Of a stretch of DNA of 64,000 nucleotides, positions 35,807 through 45,823 are shown piece by piece. The position numbers and the translations under genes are program-made. The notes under the pieces were generated by a model, which worked only from the letters and a program-made list of their open reading frames with translations, did not search any database and was not told the origin of the DNA. The DNA is taken from assembly GCA_934182465.1 (NCBI GenBank), contig CAKPRG010000006.1, positions 62,001-126,000 on the forward strand. The letters are read 5' to 3'. Numbering within the stretch: position 1 is the stretch's first letter; every line of letters begins with the position of its first letter. This DNA comes from an uncultured Clostridia bacterium. Lineage in GTDB: Bacteria; Bacillota; Clostridia; TANB77; CAG-508.

Positions 35807-38270
35807 TAAGAAAAGTTTTAATTTTCAAATCATTTTTTACAATAATTTGAATTTCACCATTTTGATCTGTTCTATATATTTGGATTCCCTTTTCTTTTAG
35901 TCTTTCTAGAACTTCTTGATTTGGGTGTCCAAATTTATTTTTTCTTCCAACTCCTATTAATGCAATTTTAGGATTTACTTCGTTTAAAAATTCTTGAATT
36001 GATGATGTTTTTGAACCATGATGTGCTATTTTCAATATATTAGCATTTAATCTATTTGTATTTTTATACTTTTCTATAAGCTTTTCTTCTGCAATACTTT
36101 CTATATCTCCTGTTAGCAACATTGAAAAATTTTTGCATACAAATTTACACACTAAAGAATTATTATTAATAGAATTTTCTGAAATTTTTTCTGCTACACT
36201 TGGCCATAAAATTTCTAAAGAACTCTCTTTTTCTATATTTATTTTGTTTCCAGCTTGTAACTCTATTATTTTCACATGTTTTTTATTTGCCAAATTTACT
36301 ATATATTCAAAATTTTCGTTTTCTTCAAACTGCTTTCCTATTAAAATCTTCTCTACTTTTATATTTTCTAATAAATATATTAAACCACCACAATGATCTG
36401 AATCAAAATGTGAAAATATTAAAAAGTCAATTTTTCTAACACCTTTATTTATCAAAAATGGAAATAATACATTTTTTCCATAGTTAAATCCACTCTTCTC
36501 TCCTTCTCCTCCATCAATTACAATTGTTTTATTTTTTGCTGTTCTTATTACAGTAGAATCTCCTTGTCCAACATCTAAAAAATAAATTTCAACTCCATTT
36601 TTCAGAAAATTATCTTGTACAAAACTTTGAAAAATAATTACTATATTTAAAATAACAATTAAAACAATTCTTTTAAAGTCATTGTTTTTCTTAAATTTAA
36701 CTCTTATATATTGTTTTATAGGCACTTTTCCACTTTTAATTCTCCAAATGTGTAGCAATTCAGCTAATTTATCTTTTTGAATAATTTTTATACATAATAT
36801 TAGAACTACATAATAAGAAACAATAAAAATTTTATTAGGTCTTTTCAAATAAATCGAAAGTAATGGGATTTTTGATAAAATACTTACTAAATTTAACATT
36901 TTTAATATTATAAAATTATTTATTTTGCTTATAATTCCTATAGAAATAAATTTTTGAACCAATATCTCAAAAAAACTTAAATATCCTAATATCAAGATTG
37001 GAAAAATAAATAGACTTATTAAAATACTTGGAATAAAACTTGTTATAGATATAAAATTAAATTTGTACCAGACTATTGGAAATATAAAAATTTGTACTGA
37101 AATATTCAAGCATAATGAATCAATTATTATTTGCTTTAATTTTTTGTTTTTTATCACTGTTTGGCAAATGTTCTTGATGTTTTTTCTAATATTTCTATTT
37201 TCTTTTGTATTTTCCTTTAAAGCTTCTTTTACATTTTTCTTTTGTATACAAAATTTATAAAAAAACATTTTCTTTATAAATTTATAAAACAGATATATTC
37301 CACATATACCTCCAAAAGATAACTGCATGGCTGTACTTTCTATATTGTAAGGATTTAGCAATAAAATTATAAATAATGTTATAGAAATTGTATTATAAAA
37401 ATTACTTTTTCTATTTGTAAAAAATGTAATCAATAATATAACTTGTGTAATTGCTACTCTAATTGCTGATATTGGATAATCTATAAAAAATATATAACAA
37501 ATTATTAATAGATTTAAAAAAATTTTTTCTAATCTTTTGTCAAATTTTAATATTTGCATTATATTTTTAATTACTAATATAATACTTGATATATGCATTC
37601 CAGATATTGCTAAAATATGCGAAATATTAGCTTTAGTAAAATCTTCTTTAATTTCTTTTTCTATTTCATTTGTTTCTCCTAGTAATAATGTTTTTAAAAA
37701 TCCACTTGCTGTATCTGAATAATTTTCATCTATAAAGTTATTTAATTTTATTTTTACATTAGAAATTTTGCAAAGCATACTATTTTTTCGCAACAGATTT
37801 ACTTTGCTTGCCATTATATTTCCATCTATTTTTTTCTGTTTCAAAAATTCTCTATAATCAAAACAATACTCATTTGTTGCTTTATTAACTTTTGAAAAAT
37901 TTCCTTTTACTTCTACAATATCTCCATAATCAAATTCTTTTTTTGTATTTACATATAAATAAAATCTTTTTCCATATTTTGATTTAACAATATATTTATC
38001 TTTGTATTCACCTTTAATTTTTAAGCTTACTATTTCTGCTTGAATTTCTATTTCTGCATTTTCTGGCATTTTATCATAACTTTTTTCCAAATAGTTCATA
38101 TACATAAATGCAAGTATCGAAATTGTTATAAAAATAAAAATTAAGCGCTTTTTATTTTGCAAATATAAAATTACACCTATGCTACCCAAAACAATAAAAA
38201 AAGAGCAGATATTTTTTAAATATCGCCCCCAATATAATCCGAATAGAAATGAAATTAAAACAATTTCCAT
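35802..38270 (-). CDS. comEC: ComEC/Rec2 DNA uptake channel
   Basis: Membrane channel and nuclease-like protein that takes up single-stranded DNA in natural competence. 822 residues: N-terminal membrane helices, an OB-like domain (about 75-165, with FDYGDIVEVKGNF), the Competence membrane domain (about 190-510, with HILAISGMHISSIIL), and a C-terminal metallo-beta-lactamase domain (about 570-810) with IYFLDVGQGDSTVI, FSHFDSDHCGGL and KIAHHGS. All hallmark motifs are intact. GGGAG precedes the start. No comEA is adjacent. With two pilin-like proteins in the window it hints at DNA uptake, but that is inference. Confidence 0.95.
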   Translation of the reverse strand: MEIVLISFLFGLYWGRYLKNICSFFIVLGSIGVILYLQNKKRLIFIFITISILAFMYMNYLEKSYDKMPENAEIEIQAEIVSLKIKGEYKDKYIVKSKYGKRFYLYVNTKKEFDYGDIVEVKGNFSKVNKATNEYCFDYREFLKQKKIDGNIMASKVNLLRKNSMLCKISNVKIKLNNFIDENYSDTASGFLKTLLLGETNEIEKEIKEDFTKANISHILAISGMHISSIILVIKNIMQILKFDKRLEKIFLNLLIICYIFFIDYPISAIRVAITQVILLITFFTNRKSNFYNTISITLFIILLLNPYNIESTAMQLSFGGICGIYLFYKFIKKMFFYKFCIQKKNVKEALKENTKENRNIRKNIKNICQTVIKNKKLKQIIIDSLCLNISVQIFIFPIVWYKFNFISITSFIPSILISLFIFPILILGYLSFFEILVQKFISIGIISKINNFIILKMLNLVSILSKIPLLSIYLKRPNKIFIVSYYVVLILCIKIIQKDKLAELLHIWRIKSGKVPIKQYIRVKFKKNNDFKRIVLIVILNIVIIFQSFVQDNFLKNGVEIYFLDVGQGDSTVIRTAKNKTIVIDGGEGEKSGFNYGKNVLFPFLINKGVRKIDFLIFSHFDSDHCGGLIYLLENIKVEKILIGKQFEENENFEYIVNLANKKHVKIIELQAGNKINIEKESSLEILWPSVAEKISENSINNNSLVCKFVCKNFSMLLTGDIESIAEEKLIEKYKNTNRLNANILKIAHHGSKTSSIQEFLNEVNPKIALIGVGRKNKFGHPNQEVLERLKEKGIQIYRTDQNGEIQIIVKNDLKIKTFLK

Positions 38271-38345
38271 TTTCTACTCCCTATTACTTATTTTATTAAT
38301 CTATTTTAATTTATTAAAACTAAATTTTTTTATTATCTTTCCAAA

Positions 38346-39902
38346 CTATTCAACAATTCTTCTTGCTGTCACAAATCTTGTATTGTAGTATGAATTTGTA
38401 CTTAAAGTATCTGTTACAACACCTCTTTTAGAATTTGCTGCATGTATAAATTCATCATTTCCCATATAAATTCCTACGTGACCTATTTTTGTTTTTCCTT
38501 CATCGTAAAATAACAATAAATCTCCAACTTTTAATTCACTTCTAGAAACTTCTTTTCCACTTGAAACTTGATCTGCAGCAACAGAACCCAATGTATATCC
38601 GAAATTTTTAAATACATATTTAGTAAATCCAGAACAATCAAATCCATTTTCTGGTGATTTTCCACCTAAAACATATTTACATCCTAAAAATTGTTTTGCA
38701 TAATCCACAACTTCTTGACCTTTTGATGTATTTGAACTTTCTGTTTTTGCTGAATTAGATGTTTCTGTATCTGTTTTATTTGTAGCTTGTGTATTTACTT
38801 CTGTATTAGTATTTTCATTGTTTGTATTTGTATCTGCATTTTGGTTTTCTGTATCTCTTAATTCAGCTAAACCTCTTGAACTAACATTTCCTATTGTAAC
38901 TAATTTTTTTAGTATATAACCAGTTTTTCCTTTAGCTTCTATTTGATACCAACTATCTTTTTCTGCTTTTATTGTTACTTCATCAAATTCATCTAGAGTA
39001 TTTACTAATGTAGATGTTTTATCTGCTTTTTCTCTAACATTAGCTGTTTCAACATTTATGTATCCTTTTTTATTTACATTTGAATTATTTTCTTTTTCTG
39101 ATGTATTAGTTGTTTCAGCTGGCTTTTCTGTAGTATTATTGCTATTATCAGTAGTATTATTTGCAGTTTGTGTAGATTCATTATTTTGACTTACTATTGA
39201 TTTTGCTATCCAACCTTGATTTGAATTGTATTCTACTTTTAACCAGTTTTTTAAATCATATATTACTTTTACTTCTTTTCCATTTTCTATTTTAGAAATT
39301 GTATTTGAAGAAAATGTAGGTAATAATTTTAAATTTGTTTCTTTATTTAATTTAACATTTTTTCCTGTATAATCTTCATCTGTTGCATTTTCTGAATTTG
39401 AATTGTTACTTGTACTTTCTGTATTAGATGCATTTTTAGAATCATTTGAAGTATTATTTTTTTCATCTTCATTTGATTGTGAACTTGTAGAATTTGATGT
39501 GCTATTTGAACTAGCTGTGCTTTCATTATTGTTATTTGTATTTGTAGCATTTGCGTTACTACTTGAATTGCTAGTATTTGCATCACTACTTGTGTTTGTA
39601 TTATTAGTTGTATTATTTTTACTACTTGATGTTTGTGAATCTTTATTTGTTATGTATTCTTTACTAGCATACCCTGTATTACCATTAAATTTTACTTGGT
39701 ACCACTCTCCTGTTTCGCCAACTATTTCTACATTATCATCTTTATATGCTACATCTATTACTTCTGATGTAGTATTAGCTTTTTCTCTGATACGTAAAGC
39801 TTCAATATTTACCTTACCAGTAGCAGCAAAACATGTATTTAAACTTGCAAGTAATACTAAACTAGTGCCTAAACCAAATAAAAATTTTTTATTCTTTTTC
39901 AT
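38346..39902 (-). CDS. Secreted SH3b-NlpC/P60 cell-wall hydrolase
   Basis: 518 residues: a signal peptide (about 1-26), three bacterial SH3 domains (about 27-85, 185-243, 282-345) and a C-terminal NlpC/P60 gamma-D-glutamyl-diamino-acid peptidase domain (about 395-515). The catalytic Cys is in GFDCSGFTKYVF and the His in KIGHVGIYMG, with HAAN as the third position. Long linkers are almost only Ser, Asn, Thr and Glu. The DNA there is a low-complexity repeat that also keeps false frames open on the other strand. AAGGATGG precedes the start. Likely cuts stem peptides in peptidoglycan. Confidence 0.94.
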   Translation of the reverse strand: MKKNKKFLFGLGTSLVLLASLNTCFAATGKVNIEALRIREKANTTSEVIDVAYKDDNVEIVGETGEWYQVKFNGNTGYASKEYITNKDSQTSSSKNNTTNNTNTSSDANTSNSSSNANATNTNNNNESTASSNSTSNSTSSQSNEDEKNNTSNDSKNASNTESTSNNSNSENATDEDYTGKNVKLNKETNLKLLPTFSSNTISKIENGKEVKVIYDLKNWLKVEYNSNQGWIAKSIVSQNNESTQTANNTTDNSNNTTEKPAETTNTSEKENNSNVNKKGYINVETANVREKADKTSTLVNTLDEFDEVTIKAEKDSWYQIEAKGKTGYILKKLVTIGNVSSRGLAELRDTENQNADTNTNNENTNTEVNTQATNKTDTETSNSAKTESSNTSKGQEVVDYAKQFLGCKYVLGGKSPENGFDCSGFTKYVFKNFGYTLGSVAADQVSSGKEVSRSELKVGDLLLFYDEGKTKIGHVGIYMGNDEFIHAANSKRGVVTDTLSTNSYYNTRFVTARRIVE

Positions 39903-40060
39903 TTATTCCATCCTTATTTTAACAAAATTCGACCTTAGTATATTATCTTTTGTAAATATTGTCAATAACAAAAGTGGACATTATGATAATTGCAAAAAGC
40001 AAAATTTTATTCAACAGTCCACGTTTTTATTTATCATAACAAGTTTTTTGAAAAAACTTG

Positions 40061-41824
40061 TTAATCATCTAATTTTAGAGCAATATGTACTTCTTCTAAT
40101 TGCTTGTCAAACACTTTTGATGGTGCATTCATTAACATATCTCTAGCTTTTTTATTTTTTGGAAAAGCTATTACTTCACGAATATTATCTTCTTTTGCAA
40201 GTAGCATAACAATTCTATCTAATCCTGGTGCAGCTCCTGCATGTGGAGGTGTTCCATAACTAAATGCATTAAATAATGCTCCAAAACGATTTTTTACATC
40301 TTCTACTGTATATCCAGCAATTTCAAATGCTTTAATCATTATATCTTGATCATGATTTCTTACAGCTCCTGATGCTAATTCATACCCATTACATACTAAA
40401 TCATATTGATAAGCATATATATCTAAAGGATCTTTTGTACATAAAGCTTCCATACCACCTTGTGGCATTGAGAATGGGTTATGGTTAAAATCTATTGTTC
40501 CTTCATCTGATAATTCATACATTGGAAAATCTACTATAAAGCAGAATTTGAATATATTTTTCTCTAATAATTCTAATTCTGTTCCTAATTTAATTCTAAC
40601 TCCACCTGCAATTTTTTGTGCTTTTTCAAACTCATCTGCTATAAAGAATATTGCATCTCCACTCTTTATATTCATTTTATTGAATATTTTTTCTTTTCTA
40701 GCATCATCTATAAATTTGCTTATTCCACCTTGCAAATTATTTTCTTCATCAACTTTTACCCAAGCTAAGCCTTTTGCACCTAATTCTTCTTGGGCAAAAC
40801 TTCCCATACTATCAAAGAATTTTCTAGAATGTTCTTGCATATTTGATGTTTTTATTGCCTTTATAGTTTTACCTTTAAATGCATTAAATTCTGTTCCTTC
40901 GAAAATTTCTGTTAAGTCTTCAATAATTAAAGGATTTCTTAAATCTGGTTTATCAGTTCCATATTTTTCCATTGCTTCTTTGTATGGAATTCTTATGAAT
41001 GGTCCTTCTTCTACTGTATAATCTGTATTTTTCTTAAATACAGTTGGAATAACTTTTTCAATTACATTTAATACATCTTCTTGTGTAGCAAAACTCATTT
41101 CAAAGTCAACTTGATAAAATTCTCCTGGTGAACGGTCTGCTCTAGGATCTTCATCTCTAAAACATGGAGCGATTTGATAATATTTATCAAATCCAGACAC
41201 CATTAACAATTGTTTAAATTGTTGTGGTGCTTGTGGTAATGCATAAAATTCTCCTGGATGTAATCTACTTGGTACTAAGAAATCTCTTGCACCTTCTGGT
41301 GATGAGTTTGCTAAAATTGGTGTTTGAATTTCTGTAAAACCTAATTCGTCCATTGTATTTCTAAAATCTTTCATTATTTTAGAACGAAGTTTTAAATTTT
41401 GATGTATTTTTTCATTTCTTAAATCTAAAAATCTATATTCTAATCTTAAATCTTCTCTTACATTTTGCCCTTCAACATTTATTTCAAAAGGTAAAGCATT
41501 TCTACATTTTCCTAAAACAGTGATTTCTTCTGCTACTATTTCTATTTCTCCTGTAGGTATTTTATCGTTTTTACTACTTCTTTCTACAACTTTTCCTTTT
41601 ATTGTTATTGTACATTCTTTTGTTAAATCTTTAATTTGAGTTTCAAATTTTTCAACATCAGATATTACTATTTGTGTAATTCCAAATTCATCTCTCAAAT
41701 CTATAAACATCATCTTTCCAAGATTTCTTATTGTTTGTACAAATCCTGCTAAACGTACTTCTTTTCCAACATCTGTTAGTCTTAATTCTGCACAATTATT
41801 AGTTCTATATTCATTAGCTATCAT
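40061..41824 (-). CDS. aspS: Aspartyl-tRNA synthetase, bacterial type
   Basis: Charges tRNA-Asp, or also tRNA-Asn if non-discriminating. 587 residues with the anticodon OB domain (about 1-105), class II motifs (PEGARDFLVPSR; FRDEDPRADRSPGEFYQ; the final GLDRIVMLL) and the bacterial GAD insertion (about 290-410). The length is typical. It follows the 41852 gene by 27 bp and is probably cotranscribed with it. No T-box leader was seen. The 3' end overlaps an inverted repeat, AACAAGTTTTTT / AAAAAACTTGTT, that may help termination. Confidence 0.97.
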   Translation of the reverse strand: MIANEYRTNNCAELRLTDVGKEVRLAGFVQTIRNLGKMMFIDLRDEFGITQIVISDVEKFETQIKDLTKECTITIKGKVVERSSKNDKIPTGEIEIVAEEITVLGKCRNALPFEINVEGQNVREDLRLEYRFLDLRNEKIHQNLKLRSKIMKDFRNTMDELGFTEIQTPILANSSPEGARDFLVPSRLHPGEFYALPQAPQQFKQLLMVSGFDKYYQIAPCFRDEDPRADRSPGEFYQVDFEMSFATQEDVLNVIEKVIPTVFKKNTDYTVEEGPFIRIPYKEAMEKYGTDKPDLRNPLIIEDLTEIFEGTEFNAFKGKTIKAIKTSNMQEHSRKFFDSMGSFAQEELGAKGLAWVKVDEENNLQGGISKFIDDARKEKIFNKMNIKSGDAIFFIADEFEKAQKIAGGVRIKLGTELELLEKNIFKFCFIVDFPMYELSDEGTIDFNHNPFSMPQGGMEALCTKDPLDIYAYQYDLVCNGYELASGAVRNHDQDIMIKAFEIAGYTVEDVKNRFGALFNAFSYGTPPHAGAAPGLDRIVMLLAKEDNIREVIAFPKNKKARDMLMNAPSKVFDKQLEEVHIALKLDD

Positions 41825-41851
41825 TTTTGTTTTGTTCCTTTCTGCTTTATA

Positions 41852-42358
41852 TTATCTAGTTCTTTCTTGTCTTTCGTGTCCACCTTTTTCTCTATCATTT
41901 GTTTTTTCTACTGTTCCTTTTGCATCTACCATTAGTTCATCAAATTCATTTGGTAACTCTTGATACTGCTCTTGTTCTTTCTTTTTCTTCTTTTTCTTTT
42001 TAGCATCATTTATAATTGATTGAGCTTCTAGTTCTGTTTTTGCTTCTTTTAATTCTTTTTCATCTATTCCTACTTCTTCATCATCTCTTCCAAAAGTATA
42101 TTTTGTACTTGTTGCTTTTTTCATTTCTAAATCTACTACTTGTTGTTGTTTTATTAAAATTGCTACTCTTTTTAAATCGTTTTCTATTTCTTTTTTAGTT
42201 TTTGGATCTGATGTTTTTGAAAGTGTTTTTCTTAATTCTATTTCAATATCTTCAAGTGTTTCATTTTCTCCTACCGTCTGTTCTGCATTAGTTGGTAAAC
42301 TTAAAAATGTTTTTCTTATTTCTGCAGGTGTTGGATTTTCTCTATTATAATTTTCCAT
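41852..42358 (-). CDS. Charged coiled-coil protein ahead of aspS
   Basis: 168 residues, strongly charged, no membrane segment. A helical region (about 32-80, ETLEDIEIELRKTL onwards) is followed by a run of eight lysines and an acidic/Gln stretch, ending in a basic tail (REKGGHERQERTR). No family recognised. AT content is like the neighbours. GAGGTG is 23 nt before the ATG, with a palindrome in between. It sits between rpoD's terminator and aspS. Confidence 0.7.
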   Translation of the reverse strand: MENYNRENPTPAEIRKTFLSLPTNAEQTVGENETLEDIEIELRKTLSKTSDPKTKKEIENDLKRVAILIKQQQVVDLEMKKATSTKYTFGRDDEEVGIDEKELKEAKTELEAQSIINDAKKKKKKKKEQEQYQELPNEFDELMVDAKGTVEKTNDREKGGHERQERTR

Positions 42359-42364
42359 AATTTT

Positions 42365-42378
42365 AGTCTAATTAGACT
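42365..42378 (-). promoter_or_regulatory. Palindrome between Shine-Dalgarno and start codon
   Basis: AGTCTAATTAGACT is a perfect 14-bp palindrome lying 3 nt after GAGGTG (42382-42387) and 6 nt before the ATG. Removing it changes the spacing from 23 to 9 nt. Confidence 0.5.
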
Positions 42379-42422
42379 TTTCACCTCTCTTTTCTCTTTA
42401 AAAATCTAGAAATATTATAACA

Positions 42423-42450
42423 AAAAAGACCTTACAAAGCAAGGTCTTTT
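42423..42450 (-). terminator. Terminator of the dnaG-rpoD operon
   Basis: AAAAGACCTT / AAGGTCTTTT hairpin directly after the rpoD stop, with T runs on both strands. Confidence 0.9.
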
Positions 42451-42457
42451 ACACATT

Positions 42458-43723
42458 TTAGCTCATATAATCTTTTAATCTTTTACTTCTACTTGGGTGT
42501 CTTAGTTTTCTTAATGCTTTTGCTTCAATTTGACGAATTCTTTCACGAGTTACTTGGAATTCTCTACCAACTTCTTCAAGTGTTCTAGCTTTTCCATCTT
42601 CTAATCCAAATCTTAATTTTAACACTTTTGCTTCTCTTGGTGTTAATGTGCTCATTACTTCTTCTAATTGTTCTTTTAATAAAGTATATGCAGCTGAGTC
42701 ATGTGGAGCAGGTGATTCATCATCTGGTATAAAGTCTCCTAAATGACTATCATCTTCTTCACCAATTGGTGTTTCCAAAGATACTGGATCTTGAGCAATT
42801 TTTTGAATTTCCATAACTTTTTCAACTGGAATTTCCATTTCTTCTGCAATTTCTTCTGGCGTTGGTTCTCTTCCTAATATTTGAAGTAAGTGTCTTGAAG
42901 TACGAATTAATTTGTTAATTGTTTCTACCATGTGAACTGGTATACGAATTGTTCTTGCTTGATCTGCAATAGCTCTAGTAATTGCTTGTCTAATCCACCA
43001 TGTAGCATATGTTGAAAATTTGTAACCTTTTTTGTAATCAAATTTTTCTACTGCTTTTATTAATCCCATATTTCCTTCTTGAATTAAGTCTAAGAAAAGC
43101 ATTCCTCTTCCAACATATTTTTTAGCAATACTAACAACTAATCTTAAGTTTGATTCAGCTAATTTTTGTTTTGCTTCTTCATCATTTTCTAATACTCTTT
43201 TTGCAAGTTCTAATTCTTCTTCAAAAGAAAGTAATGGTATTCTACCAATTTCTTTTAAGTACATTCTAACTGGATCGTCTACACTAACTCCATCCATATT
43301 AACAACATCTAAGTCATCAATTTTTATGTTTTCTACTTCTTCTAAATCTTCGATATCTGGTTCTAATAAATCATCTTCATCTTTTAAAACATTTACACCT
43401 AATTCTTCAAAAGCATCAAATACTTTATCTATTTCTTCTGGATTAGCTTCTCCAAGTTCTGCTGCAAGTTCACCATAAGTGATTTTTCCTTTTTCTTTTG
43501 CAGTTTTTAAAATTTTCATTACCTTTTCTTTTTCTTTGCTATCTTGGATTTTTAAATCTGGTGTGCTACTTTCTGTTTTTGTATTTTCTTCTTGTTTTTT
43601 TGATGTAGTTTTTTCTTTATTTTCACTTTTCTTTTTTGTTTCTTTTGCTTCAGTTTTTGGAGTTTTTTTGGCAGTTGCTTTTACTTCTTCTAATTCAACT
43701 TGTCCATCATCCACTTTTTTCAT
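42458..43723 (-). CDS. rpoD: Primary sigma factor (sigma-A)
   Basis: The housekeeping sigma factor, consistent with the many TTGACA-17-TATAAT promoters here. 421 residues: a Lys/Glu-rich N-terminal extension (about 1-60), region 1.1, then region 1.2 (DPVRMYLKEIGRIPLL), region 2 (DLIQEGNMGLIKAVEKFDY; YATWWIRQAITRAI), region 3 and region 4 (LRFGLEDGKARTLEEVG; TRERIRQIEAKALRKLRH). Downstream of dnaG by 14 bp, the classical macromolecular-synthesis operon order. Start after AGGAGG. Confidence 0.98.
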   Translation of the reverse strand: MKKVDDGQVELEEVKATAKKTPKTEAKETKKKSENKEKTTSKKQEENTKTESSTPDLKIQDSKEKEKVMKILKTAKEKGKITYGELAAELGEANPEEIDKVFDAFEELGVNVLKDEDDLLEPDIEDLEEVENIKIDDLDVVNMDGVSVDDPVRMYLKEIGRIPLLSFEEELELAKRVLENDEEAKQKLAESNLRLVVSIAKKYVGRGMLFLDLIQEGNMGLIKAVEKFDYKKGYKFSTYATWWIRQAITRAIADQARTIRIPVHMVETINKLIRTSRHLLQILGREPTPEEIAEEMEIPVEKVMEIQKIAQDPVSLETPIGEEDDSHLGDFIPDDESPAPHDSAAYTLLKEQLEEVMSTLTPREAKVLKLRFGLEDGKARTLEEVGREFQVTRERIRQIEAKALRKLRHPSRSKRLKDYMS

Positions 43724-43737
43724 ATTTTAATAACCTC

Positions 43738-45525
43738 CTACTTCTTTTTAGCTAATTCTATAATTATATTATTTAATTCTTTTTCTAATTTAGCTATTTC
43801 TTCTGCTGAAAGATTTTTTGCATTATCCAATTGTTTTATAATATCCATTTTTCTATTATTTAGTCTTTCTTTATTATAAATAATTATAATATCTTCTATA
43901 CATTTTTCTACAGAAGTAATTTCGTAATCTGTAACCATAATTTCGCTAATATGTGCTTGTATATCTTGGTCTTCTATATTTGAAATTGCTGATAAAATCT
44001 GTTCTTTATTTCCATCTTGAATTTCCATTATTGTTTTGAATATTTTTTTATTTAATTCAACTTTAAAATCATCTTCAGAAATTACAGATTTTATTTTTTC
44101 AAAAGATTCATCATAATTATTTATTAGTAAATATAGAATCATTTTTTCTCTTTTTACTATTGTTTCGTTTACTTCTTCTGTTTTTATTGACTCACTGCTT
44201 ATTTTGTGATTTAAAATTTCTTTTGTTGGTGCACTTGTATAAGCTAATTTATTTACCTCTGCATATATTGCTTCTTTTGAAATTTGGTATTGTTCTGCTA
44301 CTTTTTCGACATAAATTTCTCTTTCGATTTTGTTTTCAACTTTTGCTAAAATTTTAGTTATTTCTTTTAAAAATTTTACCTTATCTGTTGCATTTTCTAA
44401 ATTATATTTATTTTTTAGCATTTTTATTTTAAACTCTACCAAAGAAATTGCATTATCTACTAGAAGATTAAACCTGCCACTACCATATTTTATTATGTAT
44501 TCATCTGGATCTTTTGCACCTTCCATTTGGATAACTCTAGCATCACAACCTAATTTATTTAAAATTTCTAAAGCACGCAAAATTGCTTCTTGACCTGCTC
44601 CATCAGAATCATAACTTAATATAATTTGCTCTCCATATCTTGCTAAGAGCCTTCCCTGTTCTTCTGTTAAAGCCGTTCCAAGTGATGCTACAACATTGTG
44701 TATTCCTCTTTGATGAAGTGATATTGCATCCATATATCCTTCAACTAATATTAACTTTTTTTCATTTGTTTGCTTTGCTATATTTAAAGCAAATAGATGC
44801 TTCTTTTTTGAATATATTAAATTTTCGTTAGAATTGATATATTTAGCCATTTTCTCGTTGTTGTCTAGTCTTCTACCACCAAAAGCAACTACTTTTCCAT
44901 TTACAGTCATTATAGGAAACATTAATCTTTTACGAAATCGGTCTATAAAGTCGCCTCTATCGTTTTTATTTACAAGTCCTGTTGCCAGTATTTCTTCGTC
45001 TTTAAACCCTTTTACTTTTAACATTTTGTACAATTCATTATATTCACCAGAATAACCTATTTTAAAAGCTTTTAATGTAGCATTATCCATTTTTCTTTGT
45101 TTTACGTAATCCTGTGCTATTTTTGCTAATGGCTTGTACAATCTTTCATGATAAAAAAGTGCTGCTTCAAGGTTTATTTTAAACATTCTATCTTTTAAAT
45201 ATTGTTTTGCATTAAATCCTTCATTTTCAATTGTTGGTAATTGAATTCTTGCTCTTTCGGCAAGTATTTCTACACTTTCTTTAAAAGATACTTTTTCAAT
45301 TTCACTTATAAATGTAAAAACATCTCCTCCTTTATGACACCCAAAACAATGAAAATATTGTCTATCTGGTGAAACAGAAAAAGAAGGTGATTTTTCATTG
45401 TGAAAAGGACATAAACCAAAGTAGTTTCTTCCACTTCTTTTTAATACAACATATTGAGATATGACTTCAACGATATCATTTGCTGATCGAATTTCTTCTT
45501 TTAATTCGTTACTATATTGAACCAT
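43738..45525 (-). CDS. dnaG: DNA primase
   Basis: Makes RNA primers at the replication fork. 595 residues: the N-terminal CHC2 zinc finger (CPFHNEKSPSFSVSP ... CFGCHKGGD, about 38-66), the catalytic core with TOPRIM motif VEGYMDAISLHQRG and the acidic residues in SYDSDGAGQEA, and a C-terminal helicase-binding domain (about 430-595). AAAGG precedes the start. Cotranscribed with rpoD. Confidence 0.98.
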   Translation of the reverse strand: MVQYSNELKEEIRSANDIVEVISQYVVLKRSGRNYFGLCPFHNEKSPSFSVSPDRQYFHCFGCHKGGDVFTFISEIEKVSFKESVEILAERARIQLPTIENEGFNAKQYLKDRMFKINLEAALFYHERLYKPLAKIAQDYVKQRKMDNATLKAFKIGYSGEYNELYKMLKVKGFKDEEILATGLVNKNDRGDFIDRFRKRLMFPIMTVNGKVVAFGGRRLDNNEKMAKYINSNENLIYSKKKHLFALNIAKQTNEKKLILVEGYMDAISLHQRGIHNVVASLGTALTEEQGRLLARYGEQIILSYDSDGAGQEAILRALEILNKLGCDARVIQMEGAKDPDEYIIKYGSGRFNLLVDNAISLVEFKIKMLKNKYNLENATDKVKFLKEITKILAKVENKIEREIYVEKVAEQYQISKEAIYAEVNKLAYTSAPTKEILNHKISSESIKTEEVNETIVKREKMILYLLINNYDESFEKIKSVISEDDFKVELNKKIFKTIMEIQDGNKEQILSAISNIEDQDIQAHISEIMVTDYEITSVEKCIEDIIIIYNKERLNNRKMDIIKQLDNAKNLSAEEIAKLEKELNNIIIELAKKK

Positions 45526-45823
45526 TACATCATACCTTTCAAATATATTATTCGACAGATTATTTTTAAATCCTTCATTTTTTCATAGAAAAGTGTACAT
45601 AATTTCTTTACTTATTATTTTGTACTTATTTTCTACTTTTTATGATAATTTTTATTGTTTAATTTAATATTTTTATTTGAATTTGAATTTGTATTCTTAT
45701 TCTTATTTTTACTTTTATTTTTTATTTTTGTTTTATAACATTTAATTTGCTACTATGCATTATCACACAAAAAGATGATATACTTGCAAGTATATCATCT
45801 TTAGTTTGTATGTATTCTTAAAA
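45526..45823. other. Intergenic region, T-rich
   Basis: 298 bp between dnaG and carD. It holds the carD terminator (45771-45802) and a T-rich low-complexity tract (about 45610-45735) with loosely repeated TTTGAATTTG and TTATTCTTATT units. No gene or known RNA is visible. Confidence 0.55.
45771..45802 (-). terminator. Terminator of carD
   Basis: AAAGATGATATACTTG and its exact reverse complement form a 16-bp uninterrupted palindrome, followed on the minus strand by TTTTT. Confidence 0.92.

Noticed and set aside
39403..40146. A 247-codon open frame antisense to the wall hydrolase gene
   Set aside because: It mirrors the Ser/Asn/Thr low-complexity linkers, has no ribosome binding site and a Leu/Phe/Val-only composition; a shadow of the real gene.
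41825..42458. T-box riboswitch ahead of aspS
   Set aside because: No T-box core sequence or specifier stem-loop seen; aspS follows another gene by 27 bp.
45610..45735. Repeated T-rich units resembling a repeat array
   Set aside because: The units vary in length and sequence, with no constant repeats or spacers; simple low complexity, not CRISPR.
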